DNA of 64,000 nt from Burkholderiales bacterium (GTDB lineage Bacteria; Pseudomonadota; Gammaproteobacteria; Burkholderiales; Burkholderiaceae_C). The notes under the pieces are model-generated. The model saw only the letters and a program-made list of their open reading frames with translations. It was not told the DNA's origin and ran no database searches. A program made the position numbers and the translations under genes. Below, piece by piece: positions 1 through 8,856 of this stretch (positions are counted from its first letter, which is position 1; each line of letters opens with the position of its first letter). The stretch spans positions 1-64,000 of the forward strand of contig JAPLPQ010000091.1 in the NCBI GenBank assembly GCA_026400105.1, given 5' to 3'.

Positions 1-1
1 C

Positions 2-22
2 GCCTACCCGACTGCCGACTGA
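2..22 (+). CDS. possible 3' end of an upstream gene (partial)
   Basis: The first 22 bases read in one frame as AYPTAD followed by TGA. Third-position GC is compatible with coding, and in relatives a gene such as pheA or hisC usually precedes tyrA. Six codons are too few to identify it. The gap up to tyrA contains a tandem duplication of a 10-bp unit (TCCTGAAGAC at 45-54 and 55-64). Confidence 0.25.
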   Translation, partial: AYPTAD

Positions 23-70
23 TCGGGCGCGCTGCGCCTGCAATTCCTGAAGACTCCTGAAGACTCCACT

Positions 71-967
71 ATGTTCGAGCAACTCGGTCTGATCGGCTGC
101 GGCCTCATGGGCGGCTCCTTCGCGCTCGCGCTCAAGGAGGCGGGCCTGGTGCGCCAGGTCGTCGGCTACAGCAAGTCGGCCCGCACGCGCGAGCGCGCGC
201 TCGAGCTCGGCGTGATCGACCTCGAAGCCGCTACGCTGGAGCAGGCGGTCGCAGGCTCCGACCTGGTGCTGCTGGCGGTGCCGGTGGCAGCGACCGAGTC
301 CAGCCTGGCCGCGATCGCCCCGGTATTGGCGCCGCGCGCGCTGCTGATGGACGTCGGTTCGACCAAGGGCGATGTGGTCGCTGCGGCGCGCCGCACGCTC
401 GGCGAGCGGCTGAGCCGCTTCGTGCCGGCACATCCGATCGCCGGCAAGGAGTCGGCCGGGGTCGAGCATGCCGATGCCGCGCTCTACCGCGAGCGCCAGC
501 TGATCCTGACCCCGCTGCCCGAGACCCATCCGCCGCTGGTCGAGCTCGCCGCCGAGCTCTGGACCCTGCTGGGCAGCCAGGTGCTCGAGATGAGCCCCGA
601 ACGGCATGATGCCGCCTACGCCAGCGTCAGCCATCTGCCGCATCTGCTGGCCTTTGCCGCGATGAACGCGATCCTGGCGCAGCCGCAGGCCGACGAATTG
701 CTGGCGCTGGCCGGACCGGGCTTTCGCGACTTCAGCCGCATCGCGGCCAGCGACCCGAGCGTCTGGCGCGACATCCTGCTGGCCAACCGCGAGCAGGTAC
801 TGCTGCAGTCGCGCCAGTTCCGCGCCGCGCTCGATGCGCTGGAAGCCACCCTGCTGGCGCCAGACGCCGATGCGCTGGAGTCGCTGATCGCGCAGGCGAG
901 CCAGGCGCGCTCCGGCTGGCAGCTCGGCGGCCTGACCTACAACCCTTCTGAGGCCGTCGCGGCCTGA
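71..967 (+). CDS. tyrA: prephenate dehydrogenase
   Basis: Oxidatively decarboxylates prephenate to 4-hydroxyphenylpyruvate, the committed step to tyrosine, in the cytoplasm. The 298-residue protein opens with a Rossmann nucleotide-binding motif (G9-C-G11-L-M-G14). The conserved HPIAGKE segment follows near residue 120 and a helical C-terminal dimerisation domain completes the family pattern. There is no fused chorismate mutase or ACT domain, as expected for the short betaproteobacterial form. The start is an ATG. The gene stops 9 bp before the aroA-cmk gene, so both are almost certainly co-transcribed as part of an aromatic amino acid operon. Confidence 0.95.
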   Translation: MFEQLGLIGCGLMGGSFALALKEAGLVRQVVGYSKSARTRERALELGVIDLEAATLEQAVAGSDLVLLAVPVAATESSLAAIAPVLAPRALLMDVGSTKGDVVAAARRTLGERLSRFVPAHPIAGKESAGVEHADAALYRERQLILTPLPETHPPLVELAAELWTLLGSQVLEMSPERHDAAYASVSHLPHLLAFAAMNAILAQPQADELLALAGPGFRDFSRIAASDPSVWRDILLANREQVLLQSRQFRAALDALEATLLAPDADALESLIAQASQARSGWQLGGLTYNPSEAVAA

Positions 968-975
968 CATCCCCC

Positions 976-2994
976 ATGTACTCGACCCATTTCCTCGACC
1001 TGCCGCCGCTGCGCGCGGCCGGCGGCAGCGTCACCCTGCCCGGCTCCAAGAGCATCTCGAACCGCGTGCTGCTGCTGGCGGCCCTGAGCGCGGGCGAGAC
1101 GACCCTGCACGACCTGCTCGACTCGGACGACACGCGCGTGATGCTGGCCGCGCTCGAGACCCTGGGCTGCGGCATCGAGCGCCTGGGCGGCCACAGCGTG
1201 CGGGTGCGCGGCCTGGCCGGCGCGTTGCCGGTCAAGTCGGCCGACCTGTTCCTGGGCAATGCCGGCACCGCGATGCGCCCGCTGACCGCCGCGCTGGCGC
1301 TGCTGGCGGCGCAACAGGGCGGAAAGTTCGAGCTGCGCGGCATCGCGCGCATGCACGAGCGCCCGATCGGCGACCTGGTCGATGGCCTGCGCCAGCTCGG
1401 CTGCCCGGTCGACTACCTGGGCAACGAGGGCTACCCGCCGCTGCGCCTGGGGACCGGCGCGCCGGCCGAACTGCGGCTCGATGCCCCGATCCAGGTGCGC
1501 GGCAACGTCTCGAGCCAGTTCCTGACCGCGCTGCTGCTCGCGCTGCCCTTGGTCGCGACGCAGGACATCGTGATCGAGGTGGTCGGCGAGCTGATCTCCA
1601 AGCCCTATATCGAGATCACGCTCAAGCTGCTCGAGCGCTTCGGCGTCACCGTGCGGCGCGAAGGCTGGCAGCGCTTCATCATCCCGGCCGGCAGCCGCTA
1701 TCGCTCGCCGGGCAGCCTCCATGTCGAGGGCGATGCGTCATCGGCGAGCTATTTCGTCGCGCTGGGAGCGATCGCGCCGTCCGAACAAGGCATCACGATC
1801 CAGGGCGTGGGACTCGACTCGATCCAGGGCGACATCCGCTTCGTCGAGGCCGCGCAGGCGATGGGAGCCGTGGTGACCGGCTCGGCCAACAGCCTGCAGA
1901 TACGGCGCGGCGCCTGGCCGCTGAAAGCGATCGACCTCGACTGCAACCACATTCCCGATGCGGCGATGACGCTGGCCGTGATGGCGCTCTACGCCGACGG
2001 AACGACCACGCTGCGCAACATCGAGAGCTGGCGCGTCAAGGAAACCGACCGCATCGCCGCCATGGCCTGCGAGCTGCGCAAGCTCGGCGCCAGCGTCGAG
2101 GAAGGCCAGGACTACATCAAGGTGACGCCGCCGGCGGCCGACGGCTGGCAGCCGGCCTCGATCCACACCTACGACGACCACCGGGTCGCGATGTGCTTCT
2201 CGCTCGCCGCCTTCAACCCGGCGCGGCTGCCGGTGCGGATCGAGGACCCGAAATGCGTCGCCAAGACCTTCCCGGACTATTTCGAGGCGCTGTTCGGCGT
2301 CGTGCAGGCTGATGCCACCGACATCCCGGTGATCTGCGTCGACGGCCCGACCGCTTCGGGCAAGGGCACGCTGGCAAGCCAGCTGGCCGAGCGCCTGGGC
2401 TACGCGCTGCTCGACTCGGGCGCGCTCTATCGCGTGACCGCCTTTGCTGCGCTGCAAGCCGGACTGCAACTCGATGAAGCGCACGAAACGCGCATCGCCG
2501 AACTGGCGCGCGCGCTGCCGGTCAGCTTCGATGGCGATCGCGTGCTGCTGGCGGGCCAGGATGTGACCGATGCGATCCGCAGCGAGACCGGCGGCATGAA
2601 CGCCTCGAAAGTCTCGGTATTGCCGGCCGTGCGCGCGGCGCTGGTCGAGCTGCAGCACGGCTTCCGGCGCCTGCCCGGACTGGTCGCCGATGGCCGCGAC
2701 ATGGGCACGGTGATCTTCCCGACTGCACCGCTCAAGGTGTTTCTGAGCGCCAGTGCCGAACAGCGCGCCATTCGGCGCCATAAGCAGTTGATTTCCAAGG
2801 GAGTCAGTGCTAGACTAGAAGACCTGTCAGCCGACTTGAAGGAACGTGACTTGCGCGACACCACGCGCAAGAGCGCTCCGCTAGAGCCGGCCCAGGACGC
2901 CTTGGCGCTGGACAACTCCGAGCTGGGCATCGAGGAATCGGTGCAGCTCGTGTTGTCCTGGTGGCAAGGTCGGCGCCCGTTCGCGGGCGCCTGA
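976..2994 (+). CDS. aroA-cmk: fused EPSP synthase (AroA) and cytidylate kinase (Cmk)
   Basis: One 672-residue protein carries two enzymes. Residues 1 to about 440 are 3-phosphoshikimate 1-carboxyvinyltransferase (PGSKSISNR near the N-terminus, [16 protein letters not shown]), which makes EPSP in the shikimate pathway. From about residue 450 a cytidylate kinase begins, with the P-loop GPTASGKGT around residues 456-464 and the [11 protein letters not shown] segment of the CMP site. There is no stop, frameshift or internal start between them. In most bacteria these are two adjacent genes; the fused form is known from several Burkholderiales. The next gene is rpsA, the usual neighbour of cmk, so the locus order is standard. 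Confidence 0.96.
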   Translation: MYSTHFLDLPPLRAAGGSVTLPGSKSISNRVLLLAALSAGETTLHDLLDSDDTRVMLAALETLGCGIERLGGHSVRVRGLAGALPVKSADLFLGNAGTAMRPLTAALALLAAQQGGKFELRGIARMHERPIGDLVDGLRQLGCPVDYLGNEGYPPLRLGTGAPAELRLDAPIQVRGNVSSQFLTALLLALPLVATQDIVIEVVGELISKPYIEITLKLLERFGVTVRREGWQRFIIPAGSRYRSPGSLHVEGDASSASYFVALGAIAPSEQGITIQGVGLDSIQGDIRFVEAAQAMGAVVTGSANSLQIRRGAWPLKAIDLDCNHIPDAAMTLAVMALYADGTTTLRNIESWRVKETDRIAAMACELRKLGASVEEGQDYIKVTPPAADGWQPASIHTYDDHRVAMCFSLAAFNPARLPVRIEDPKCVAKTFPDYFEALFGVVQADATDIPVICVDGPTASGKGTLASQLAERLGYALLDSGALYRVTAFAALQAGLQLDEAHETRIAELARALPVSFDGDRVLLAGQDVTDAIRSETGGMNASKVSVLPAVRAALVELQHGFRRLPGLVADGRDMGTVIFPTAPLKVFLSASAEQRAIRRHKQLISKGVSARLEDLSADLKERDLRDTTRKSAPLEPAQDALALDNSELGIEESVQLVLSWWQGRRPFAGA

Positions 2995-3182
2995 AATTGA
3001 GCGCTCCGCCCGGGGCGCTCGTGTATTTGGCCCATTCGGGCCAGGCCCCGAAGGCCCCGCCGGACCAGATCCGCAGGCCCCAGGGATCTCAACCTGCAAC
3101 CCGCGACGCCTCTCGGCGACGCGTATTGGCATCTGCCGCGCGCCTGTTCCCCATTCAGCTGGGCGCCCGGTTTAGGAAAAAC
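2995..3182 (+). promoter_or_regulatory. 188-nt structured leader of rpsA
   Basis: This non-coding leader is rich in short inverted repeats. They include GAGCGC/GCGCTC starting 5 nt after the aroA-cmk stop, a GGCCC/GGGCC hairpin and a CGCC/GGCG hairpin. The S1 start codon has only a weak AGGA ahead of it. In E. coli, S1 represses its own mRNA through a structured leader with a weak Shine-Dalgarno; a similar role here is inferred. The first hairpin could instead be a partial terminator, but it lacks a clean T-run. Confidence 0.4.
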
Positions 3183-4862
3183 ATGTCTGAATCTTTTGCC
3201 GCCCTGTTTGAAGAATCCCTGCAACGTGCCAACATGCGCGCGGGCGAGGTCATCACTGCCGAAGTCGTTCGCATCGAGCACAACCATGTGGTCGTCAACG
3301 CCGGTCTGAAGTCCGAAGCGTATGTGCCGATCGCAGAATTCAAGAACGACCAGGGCGAACTCGAAGTCCAGGTCGGCGACTTCGTCTCGGTCGCGATCGA
3401 CTCGGTCGAAAACGGCTACGGCGACACCCTGCTGAGCCGCGACAAGGCCAAGCGCCTGGCTTCGTGGATGGCCCTGGAAAAGGCCCTGGAATCCGGCGAA
3501 TTCGTCACCGGTACCACTGGCGCCAAGGTCAAGGGCGGCCTCAAGGTCATGGTCAACGGCATCAGCGCCTTCCTGCCGGGCTCGCTGGTCGACAGCCGTC
3601 CGACCAAGGACCTGACCCCGTACGAGAACAAGACCCTGGAATTCAAGGTCATCAAGCTCGACCGCAAGCGCAACAACGTCGTGCTGAGCCGCCGTGCCGT
3701 GGTCGAAGCCTCGATGGGCGAAGAGCGCGCCAAGCTGATGGAAACCCTGCGCGAAGGCGCGATCGTTTCCGGCGTGGTCAAGAACATCACCGAATACGGT
3801 GCCTTCGTTGACCTCGGCGGCATCGACGGCCTGCTGCACATCACCGACATGGCATGGCGCCGCGTGCGTCACCCGTCCGAAGTCGTGACGGCTGGCCAGG
3901 AAATCACCGCCAAGGTCCTGAAGTTCGACACCGAGAAGCAACGCGTCTCGCTGGGCCTGAAGCAGATGGGCGACGATCCGTGGCTGGGCGTTTCGCGCCG
4001 CTACCCGTCGAGCACCCGCATGTTCGGCAAGGTCACCAACATCGCCGACTACGGCGCCTTCGTCGAGCTGGAACCCGGCATCGAAGGTCTGGTGCACGTG
4101 TCCGAAATGGACTGGACCAACAAGAACATCGCTCCGAACAAGATCGTGTCGCTGGGCGACGAGGTCGAAGTCATGGTGCTCGAGATCGACGAAGACAAGC
4201 GTCGCATCTCGCTGGGCATGAAGCAGTGCAAGGCCAACCCGTGGCAGGAATTCGCGCAGAACACCAAGCGCGGCGACCGCGTCAAGGGCCCGATCAAGTC
4301 GATCACCGACTTCGGCGTCTTCGTCGGCCTGGCTGCCGGCATCGACGGTCTGGTGCACCTGTCTGACCTGTCCTGGAACGAAACCGGCGAAGCCGCGGTC
4401 CGCAACTACAAGAAGGGCCAGGAAGTTGAAGCTCTGGTGCTGGGCGTGGACGTCGACCGCGAGCGCATCAGCCTGGGCATCAAGCAGCTCGACAGCGACC
4501 CGTTCACCACCTTCGTGTCGATCAACGACAAGGGCCAGACCGTCACCGGCAAGGTCAAGACCGTTGACGCCCGTGGCGCCGAGATCGACCTGGGCGAAGA
4601 GATCGTGGGCTACCTGCGCGCTTCGGAAATCTCGCGCGACCGCGTCGAAGATGCCCGCAACGTGCTGAAGGAAGGCGACGAAGTGACCGCTGTCGTGGTC
4701 AACATCGACCGCAAGACCCGCAACATCCAGCTGTCGATCAAGGCCAAGGACATGGCCGAGCAACAGGAAGCCATGGCTACCCTGAGCCAGACCGCTGGCA
4801 ACGCCGGCACCACCAGCCTGGGCGCCCTGCTGCGCGCCAAGCTGGACAGCAACAACGGTTAA
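3183..4862 (+). CDS. rpsA: 30S ribosomal protein S1
   Basis: S1 binds mRNA on the small ribosomal subunit and helps initiate translation of structured or weak-SD messages. The chosen ATG gives 559 residues starting [13 protein letters not shown], matching the family N-terminus and length; upstream in-frame codons would add an unrelated extension. Six S1 (OB-fold) repeats are visible, for example the [29 protein letters not shown] and [15 protein letters not shown] units. Codon use is strongly biased towards preferred codons, as expected for a highly expressed gene. A strong terminator follows 18 bp after the stop. Confidence 0.98.
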   Translation: MSESFAALFEESLQRANMRAGEVITAEVVRIEHNHVVVNAGLKSEAYVPIAEFKNDQGELEVQVGDFVSVAIDSVENGYGDTLLSRDKAKRLASWMALEKALESGEFVTGTTGAKVKGGLKVMVNGISAFLPGSLVDSRPTKDLTPYENKTLEFKVIKLDRKRNNVVLSRRAVVEASMGEERAKLMETLREGAIVSGVVKNITEYGAFVDLGGIDGLLHITDMAWRRVRHPSEVVTAGQEITAKVLKFDTEKQRVSLGLKQMGDDPWLGVSRRYPSSTRMFGKVTNIADYGAFVELEPGIEGLVHVSEMDWTNKNIAPNKIVSLGDEVEVMVLEIDEDKRRISLGMKQCKANPWQEFAQNTKRGDRVKGPIKSITDFGVFVGLAAGIDGLVHLSDLSWNETGEAAVRNYKKGQEVEALVLGVDVDRERISLGIKQLDSDPFTTFVSINDKGQTVTGKVKTVDARGAEIDLGEEIVGYLRASEISRDRVEDARNVLKEGDEVTAVVVNIDRKTRNIQLSIKAKDMAEQQEAMATLSQTAGNAGTTSLGALLRAKLDSNNG

Positions 4863-4880
4863 TCCCTAACCGTTAGCGCC

Positions 4881-4917
4881 AGGGCCCGGCGCGCTCATCG
4901 CGCCGGGCCCTTTTCTT
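4881..4917 (+). terminator. rho-independent terminator after rpsA
   Basis: A perfect 12-bp GC-only stem (GGGCCCGGCGCG pairing with CGCGCCGGGCCC) closes a CTCAT loop and is followed directly by TTTTCTTT. It is one of the clearest terminators in the window and separates rpsA from ihfB. Confidence 0.93.
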
Positions 4918-4939
4918 TGCTCTCCAGATTCACAGACCC

Positions 4940-5242
4940 ATGACTCGCAGCGACCTTGTAGAAGCCCTGGCGGCACGCTTTGCCCAACTCGGACAGCGTG
5001 ATGCCGAACTCGCGGTCAAGGCCATTCTCGAGGCCATGGTCGACGCGCTGATGCAGGGCCAGAGGATAGAGATCAGGGGTTTTGGCAGTTTCTCGGTCAA
5101 CCACCGCCCTGCCCGCATGGGCCGCAACCCGCGCTCGGGCGAGAGCGTGGCCATTCCCGACAAGCGCGTGCCGCATTTCAAACCTGGCAAGGCCTTGCGC
5201 GAGCAAGTCGATGCCGCACCGCGCAGCGGTGCCTCCGGCTGA
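4940..5242 (+). CDS. ihfB: integration host factor subunit beta
   Basis: IHF beta pairs with IHF alpha (ihfA at 35.8 kb in this window) to bind and sharply bend DNA in transcription, replication and recombination. The 100-residue protein starts [14 protein letters not shown]. It carries the [22 protein letters not shown] arm region that inserts into the DNA minor groove and the conserved [11 protein letters not shown]-terminus. It lies just after the rpsA terminator, the canonical cmk-rpsA-ihfB order. The short gap must contain its own promoter unless read-through suffices. Confidence 0.96.
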   Translation: MTRSDLVEALAARFAQLGQRDAELAVKAILEAMVDALMQGQRIEIRGFGSFSVNHRPARMGRNPRSGESVAIPDKRVPHFKPGKALREQVDAAPRSGASG

Positions 5243-5278
5243 AGTCCGCGCCGCTACAATCCCCGCATCACCGGGGGA

Positions 5279-5566
5279 ATGTGCGTGAAATACCTTCTGT
5301 GGCTGCTCAAGGCAGCCATTTTCTTTGCTCTGTTCGCCTTCGCACTCAACAACCAGGACCCGGTCCTGCTCAGGCTGTTCGGCGCCCAATGGGAGGCGCC
5401 ACTGGTCCTGCTGTTGCTGGCCGCTCTGGTCGTCGGCGTCTTCCTCGGCATGGCCGTGATGCTGCCGCTGTGGCTGCGCGCGCGCCGGGCGGCCAAAGCC
5501 GTATCGAACAGCCCGTCTGGCGTCACGGCCAGCCCCACCCCTTCCGAGACTACCCATGGCATTTGA
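5279..5566 (+). CDS. lapA: lipopolysaccharide assembly protein A (DUF1049)
   Basis: A 95-residue inner-membrane protein with two hydrophobic segments, at about residues 5-22 and 38-60, and a basic cytoplasmic tail (RARRAAKAV), the LapA/YciS layout. In enterobacteria LapA works with LapB to tune LpxC proteolysis and so the rate of lipid A synthesis. The start used is the ATG at 5279; the GTG two codons later is equally possible. The end overlaps lapB by 11 bp, which implies translational coupling. Confidence 0.88.
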   Translation: MCVKYLLWLLKAAIFFALFAFALNNQDPVLLRLFGAQWEAPLVLLLLAALVVGVFLGMAVMLPLWLRARRAAKAVSNSPSGVTASPTPSETTHGI

Positions 5567-6704
5567 CTTCAGCTGGCTGCTCTGGGGCCTGCCGATCGCC
5601 TTCGTGCTGGGCTGGCTGGCCTCGCGCTACGACCTGCGCCAATGGCGCGCCGAGCGCCAGCAGAACCCGAAAGCCTATTTCCGCGGACTCGATCTGCTGC
5701 TCAACGAGCAGCAGGACCAGGCGATCGACGCCTTCATCGAGGCGGTGCAGAACGACCCGGAGACCTCGGAGCTGCATTTCGCGCTCGGCAACCTGTTCCG
5801 CCGACGCGGCGACTACGAGCGCGCGGTGCGCGTGCACGAGCATCTGCTGCAGCGTGGCGACCTGGGGCAAAAGGACCTGCAGCGGGCCCAGCATGCGCTG
5901 GCGCAGGACTTCCTGAAAGCCGGCCTGCTCGATCGCGCCGAGGACGCCCTGCGCAAGCTCGAGGACAGCCCCTACGCCACCGAGGCGCTGCTGGCGCTGC
6001 TGTCGATCTACGAGCGCTCGCGCGACTGGGAGCATGCCGCCGAGACCGCGGTCCGGCTCGAGGCGATCGGCTGCGGCTCGTTCGAGCTCAGGCAGGCGCA
6101 TTACCGCTGCGAACAGGCCGAACTGCTGCGCAAGCAGGGCAGCACGGTCGAGGCACTGGCCATGCTCGAGGCGCTGGTGCAGCGCTCGCCCAAGTCGGCC
6201 CGGGCCTGGATCTCGCTGGCCGACCTGCGCCAGTCGCTCGGCGACACCCAGGGCGCCCTGCAGGCACTGCATCAGCTCGCCGCCCAGGTGCCGCAGCATC
6301 TGCCGCTGGTCGCGCACAGCCTGGCGCAATGGTCCAAGCTCGGCCCGCAGGGCCGGGACACCGAGCGGCTGCTGCGCGACTGGCGCGAGCAGCATTCGCC
6401 CTCGCTCGACGTGACGCAGGCGCTGGCGCTGCTGCAGCCCGATGGCGCCCAGGCGCGCGCGCTCTACATCGAGCATCTGCAACGCGAACCGTCGCTGGTC
6501 GCTGCCGCCTTCTGGCTGGCGGGCGAGCATTTCGGCCAGCCCGAGGAGGAAAAGCGCGTCAAGCAGGCGCTCGAGCGCGCCTGCGAGCCGCTCAAGCGCT
6601 ACCGCTGCGCCGCCTGCGGCTTCGAGGCACGCCAGTATTTCTGGCAATGCCCGGGCTGCCAGAGCTGGGACAGCTACCCGCCGATCCGGGTCGAAGAACT
6701 CTAA
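5556..6704 (+). CDS. lapB: lipopolysaccharide assembly protein B (TPR and rubredoxin-like)
   Basis: A 382-residue membrane-anchored regulator of LPS synthesis; in E. coli LapB (YciM) presents LpxC to FtsH. An N-terminal anchor helix (about residues 5-20) is followed by tandem TPR helices. At the C-terminus sits a rubredoxin-like metal site with two CxxC pairs at C351/C354 and C365/C368, both intact. The length is close to the usual 389 residues. The coupled lapA start and the LPS core genes elsewhere in the window fit the role. Confidence 0.94.
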   Translation: MAFDFSWLLWGLPIAFVLGWLASRYDLRQWRAERQQNPKAYFRGLDLLLNEQQDQAIDAFIEAVQNDPETSELHFALGNLFRRRGDYERAVRVHEHLLQRGDLGQKDLQRAQHALAQDFLKAGLLDRAEDALRKLEDSPYATEALLALLSIYERSRDWEHAAETAVRLEAIGCGSFELRQAHYRCEQAELLRKQGSTVEALAMLEALVQRSPKSARAWISLADLRQSLGDTQGALQALHQLAAQVPQHLPLVAHSLAQWSKLGPQGRDTERLLRDWREQHSPSLDVTQALALLQPDGAQARALYIEHLQREPSLVAAAFWLAGEHFGQPEEEKRVKQALERACEPLKRYRCAACGFEARQYFWQCPGCQSWDSYPPIRVEEL

Positions 6705-6722
6705 ATCCTGTAATTTGTCGCC

Positions 6723-7106
6723 ATGAATCTCGAAAAAGTCGTCTTCGGTTTCTTCATCGTGCTGGCCGCCACGCTGAACTTCGGCTTCTTCATCGGCGAG
6801 ATCGACAACCCCGCGCACCACCATATCTACGAGCTGTTCGCCGCCGTGGTGGTCAACCTGATCGCGACCATCCTGAAGCTCGGCGACCGCACGCAGATCG
6901 GCGCGGTCCATCTGTCGACCAGCCTGGTGGCCGACCTGCAGCTGATCGCGGCAGCGATGGTCTGGGGCTATGCGGCCCATGTCGCGCAGATCGGCATGAC
7001 ACCCGAGATCACGACCAGCATCGTCTCGCTTTCGGGCGGTGCGCTGCTGGCCAACGTGATCTCGGTCGTGATCCTGATCGCCGAGACCATCATGCAGCGC
7101 CGCTGA
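6723..7106 (+). CDS. small integral membrane protein, DUF6394-like
   Basis: A 127-residue, strongly hydrophobic protein with about four predicted membrane helices (near residues 6-24, 34-52, 66-86 and 100-122). It has a conserved-looking HHHIYELFAA segment after the first helix and the phrase ILKLGDRTQIGAVHL between helices. I associate this pattern with the uncharacterised DUF6394 family of proteobacteria; that assignment is from memory. It ends 10 bp before the K+ channel gene, so the two are probably co-translated. A role as channel partner is plausible but unproven. Confidence 0.7.
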   Translation: MNLEKVVFGFFIVLAATLNFGFFIGEIDNPAHHHIYELFAAVVVNLIATILKLGDRTQIGAVHLSTSLVADLQLIAAAMVWGYAAHVAQIGMTPEITTSIVSLSGGALLANVISVVILIAETIMQRR

Positions 7107-7116
7107 AGGCTAGCGC

Positions 7117-8835
7117 ATGAAAGCCGGCCAGGAAATCAGCACCATCTTCCTGCTGCTGCGGCGCGTGCGCGGCACGCTGATCGCGCTGGTGCTGATCTAC
7201 GCGCTCTCGGTGCTGGGGCTCACGCTGGTGCCAGGTCCGCCTGACGCCGACGGTGCCGTCACGCACATGAGCTTCTTCCACGCCTTCTATTTCGTCAGCT
7301 ACACGGCGACGACGATCGGTTTTGGCGAGATCCCGAACGCCTTCTCGGAGCAGCAGCGGCTCTGGACCCTGGTCTGCATCTACCTGTCGGTCATCGGCTG
7401 GGCCGTCTTCATCGGCAAGCTGCTGCAGATTTCCGCCGATGCCAACCTGCAGCGCGCGATCCGCACCAGCCGCTTCGCGCGCGCGGTGCGCAGGCTGCGC
7501 GAACCGTTCTACATCGTCTGCGGCTACGGCGAGACCGGACAACTGATCTGCCATGCACTGGACCAGCTGGGATACCGCGTCGTCGTGCTCGAGCTCAATG
7601 GCGAGCATCTGGCCGAGCTCGAGCTGCAGAACCATATCGCCGACATGCCGGCCCTGGTCGCGGATGCGGCCAACCCGACCCTGCTCAAGCTGGCCGGACT
7701 GCAGCACCGGCAATGCCGCGGCATCGTGGCGCTGACCGATGACGATGACGCCAACCGCAGCATCGCCTTGTCGACCCGCCTGCTGGCGCCGGAGCGGCCG
7801 GTGCTGGCACGCGCCAGCGGCCGGGCGGCGGCGGCCGACATGGCGTCCTTCGGCACCCACCATGTGATAGATCCCTACCTCAAGTTCGGCCATTATCTGG
7901 GACTGGCGATGCATGCGCCCGCGGCCTACCAGCTGCTGCTGTGGCTGACCGGCCTGCCCGGCACCACGGTGGAACGCCACCGCAGCCCGCCGCACGGGCA
8001 CTGGATCCTGCTCGGCTTCGGCAGCTTCAGCCAGGGACTGGCCGCCACCATCGCGAGCGAAGGCATGCCGGTGACGGTGATCGACCTGCAGCCGCCGGCC
8101 GCGTCAAGCACCCGAGTGAGCTGGGTCCAGGGCGATGGCACCAGCGCCGAGGCACTGCTCAAGGCCGGTGTCGCACAGGCAGCCGGCATCGTCGCGGCAA
8201 CTTCCAGCGACGTCGACAACCTGTCGGCCACCTTCACTGCGCGCGAACTCAATCCCGGCCTGTTCACGATCTTGCGCCAGAACAACATGGGCAACCGGCC
8301 CTTGTTCGAGCGCTTCGCTGCCGACCTGACCATGGTGCCGAGCGAGGTGATCGCGCACGAATGCCTCGCGATCCTGACGACACCGATGCTGGCCCCCTTC
8401 CTGCGGCTGGCGCAGTCGGCGGACTGGTGCGAGCCGCTGCTGCAACGGCTGATGGCTCAGCTGGGCTGGGAGGCTCCCGAGGTCTGGAGCCTGCGGATTT
8501 CAGCGCAGCAAGCACCGGCGCTGCATCACAAGCTCAATCTCGACGACAGCCTGCGCCTGGGCGATCTGCTCAAGGACCACGCCGACCGCGGCCAGGCCTT
8601 GCTGTGCGAAGTGTTGCAACTCGACCGCGAGGGTCAACCGAGCCGGCTGCTGCCGCCGGCGGACCTGCTGCTGCGACAGGGCGACCAGATGCTGCTGGTC
8701 GGACGCCGCCGCGCCAGATCCCGGCTGGACCTGACGCTGAACAATGCGCATGCGCTCGAGTATGTGCTGACAGGCCGCGAGTCATCGGGCAGCTGGCTGT
8801 GGCAGCGGCTGTCACGTCACAAGCAGACGGATTGA
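7117..8835 (+). CDS. two-TM potassium channel with two TrkA-N (RCK) domains
   Basis: 572 residues. Two membrane helices (about 16-38 and 84-102) flank a pore loop with selectivity filter TIGFGE at residues 66-71, in place of the usual TVGYGD. After the membrane part come two Rossmann-like RCK domains: one opens CGYGETGQ at about 135-142, the other LLGFGSFSQG near residue 295. A TrkA-C-like tail follows. Such proteins are ligand-gated K+ channels of the inner membrane. GFG filters occur in genuine K+ channels, so the filter need not be broken. The gene lies 10 bp after the small membrane protein and converges on the sensor kinase. Confidence 0.88.
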   Translation: MKAGQEISTIFLLLRRVRGTLIALVLIYALSVLGLTLVPGPPDADGAVTHMSFFHAFYFVSYTATTIGFGEIPNAFSEQQRLWTLVCIYLSVIGWAVFIGKLLQISADANLQRAIRTSRFARAVRRLREPFYIVCGYGETGQLICHALDQLGYRVVVLELNGEHLAELELQNHIADMPALVADAANPTLLKLAGLQHRQCRGIVALTDDDDANRSIALSTRLLAPERPVLARASGRAAAADMASFGTHHVIDPYLKFGHYLGLAMHAPAAYQLLLWLTGLPGTTVERHRSPPHGHWILLGFGSFSQGLAATIASEGMPVTVIDLQPPAASSTRVSWVQGDGTSAEALLKAGVAQAAGIVAATSSDVDNLSATFTARELNPGLFTILRQNNMGNRPLFERFAADLTMVPSEVIAHECLAILTTPMLAPFLRLAQSADWCEPLLQRLMAQLGWEAPEVWSLRISAQQAPALHHKLNLDDSLRLGDLLKDHADRGQALLCEVLQLDREGQPSRLLPPADLLLRQGDQMLLVGRRRARSRLDLTLNNAHALEYVLTGRESSGSWLWQRLSRHKQTD

Positions 8836-8856
8836 ATCGCTGGTCGACAGCTACCG

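Noticed and set aside
2427-4763. 778-codon minus-strand frame across cmk and rpsA
   Set aside because: Lies opposite the strongly codon-biased rpsA gene; S1 repeats on the plus strand explain the DNA.
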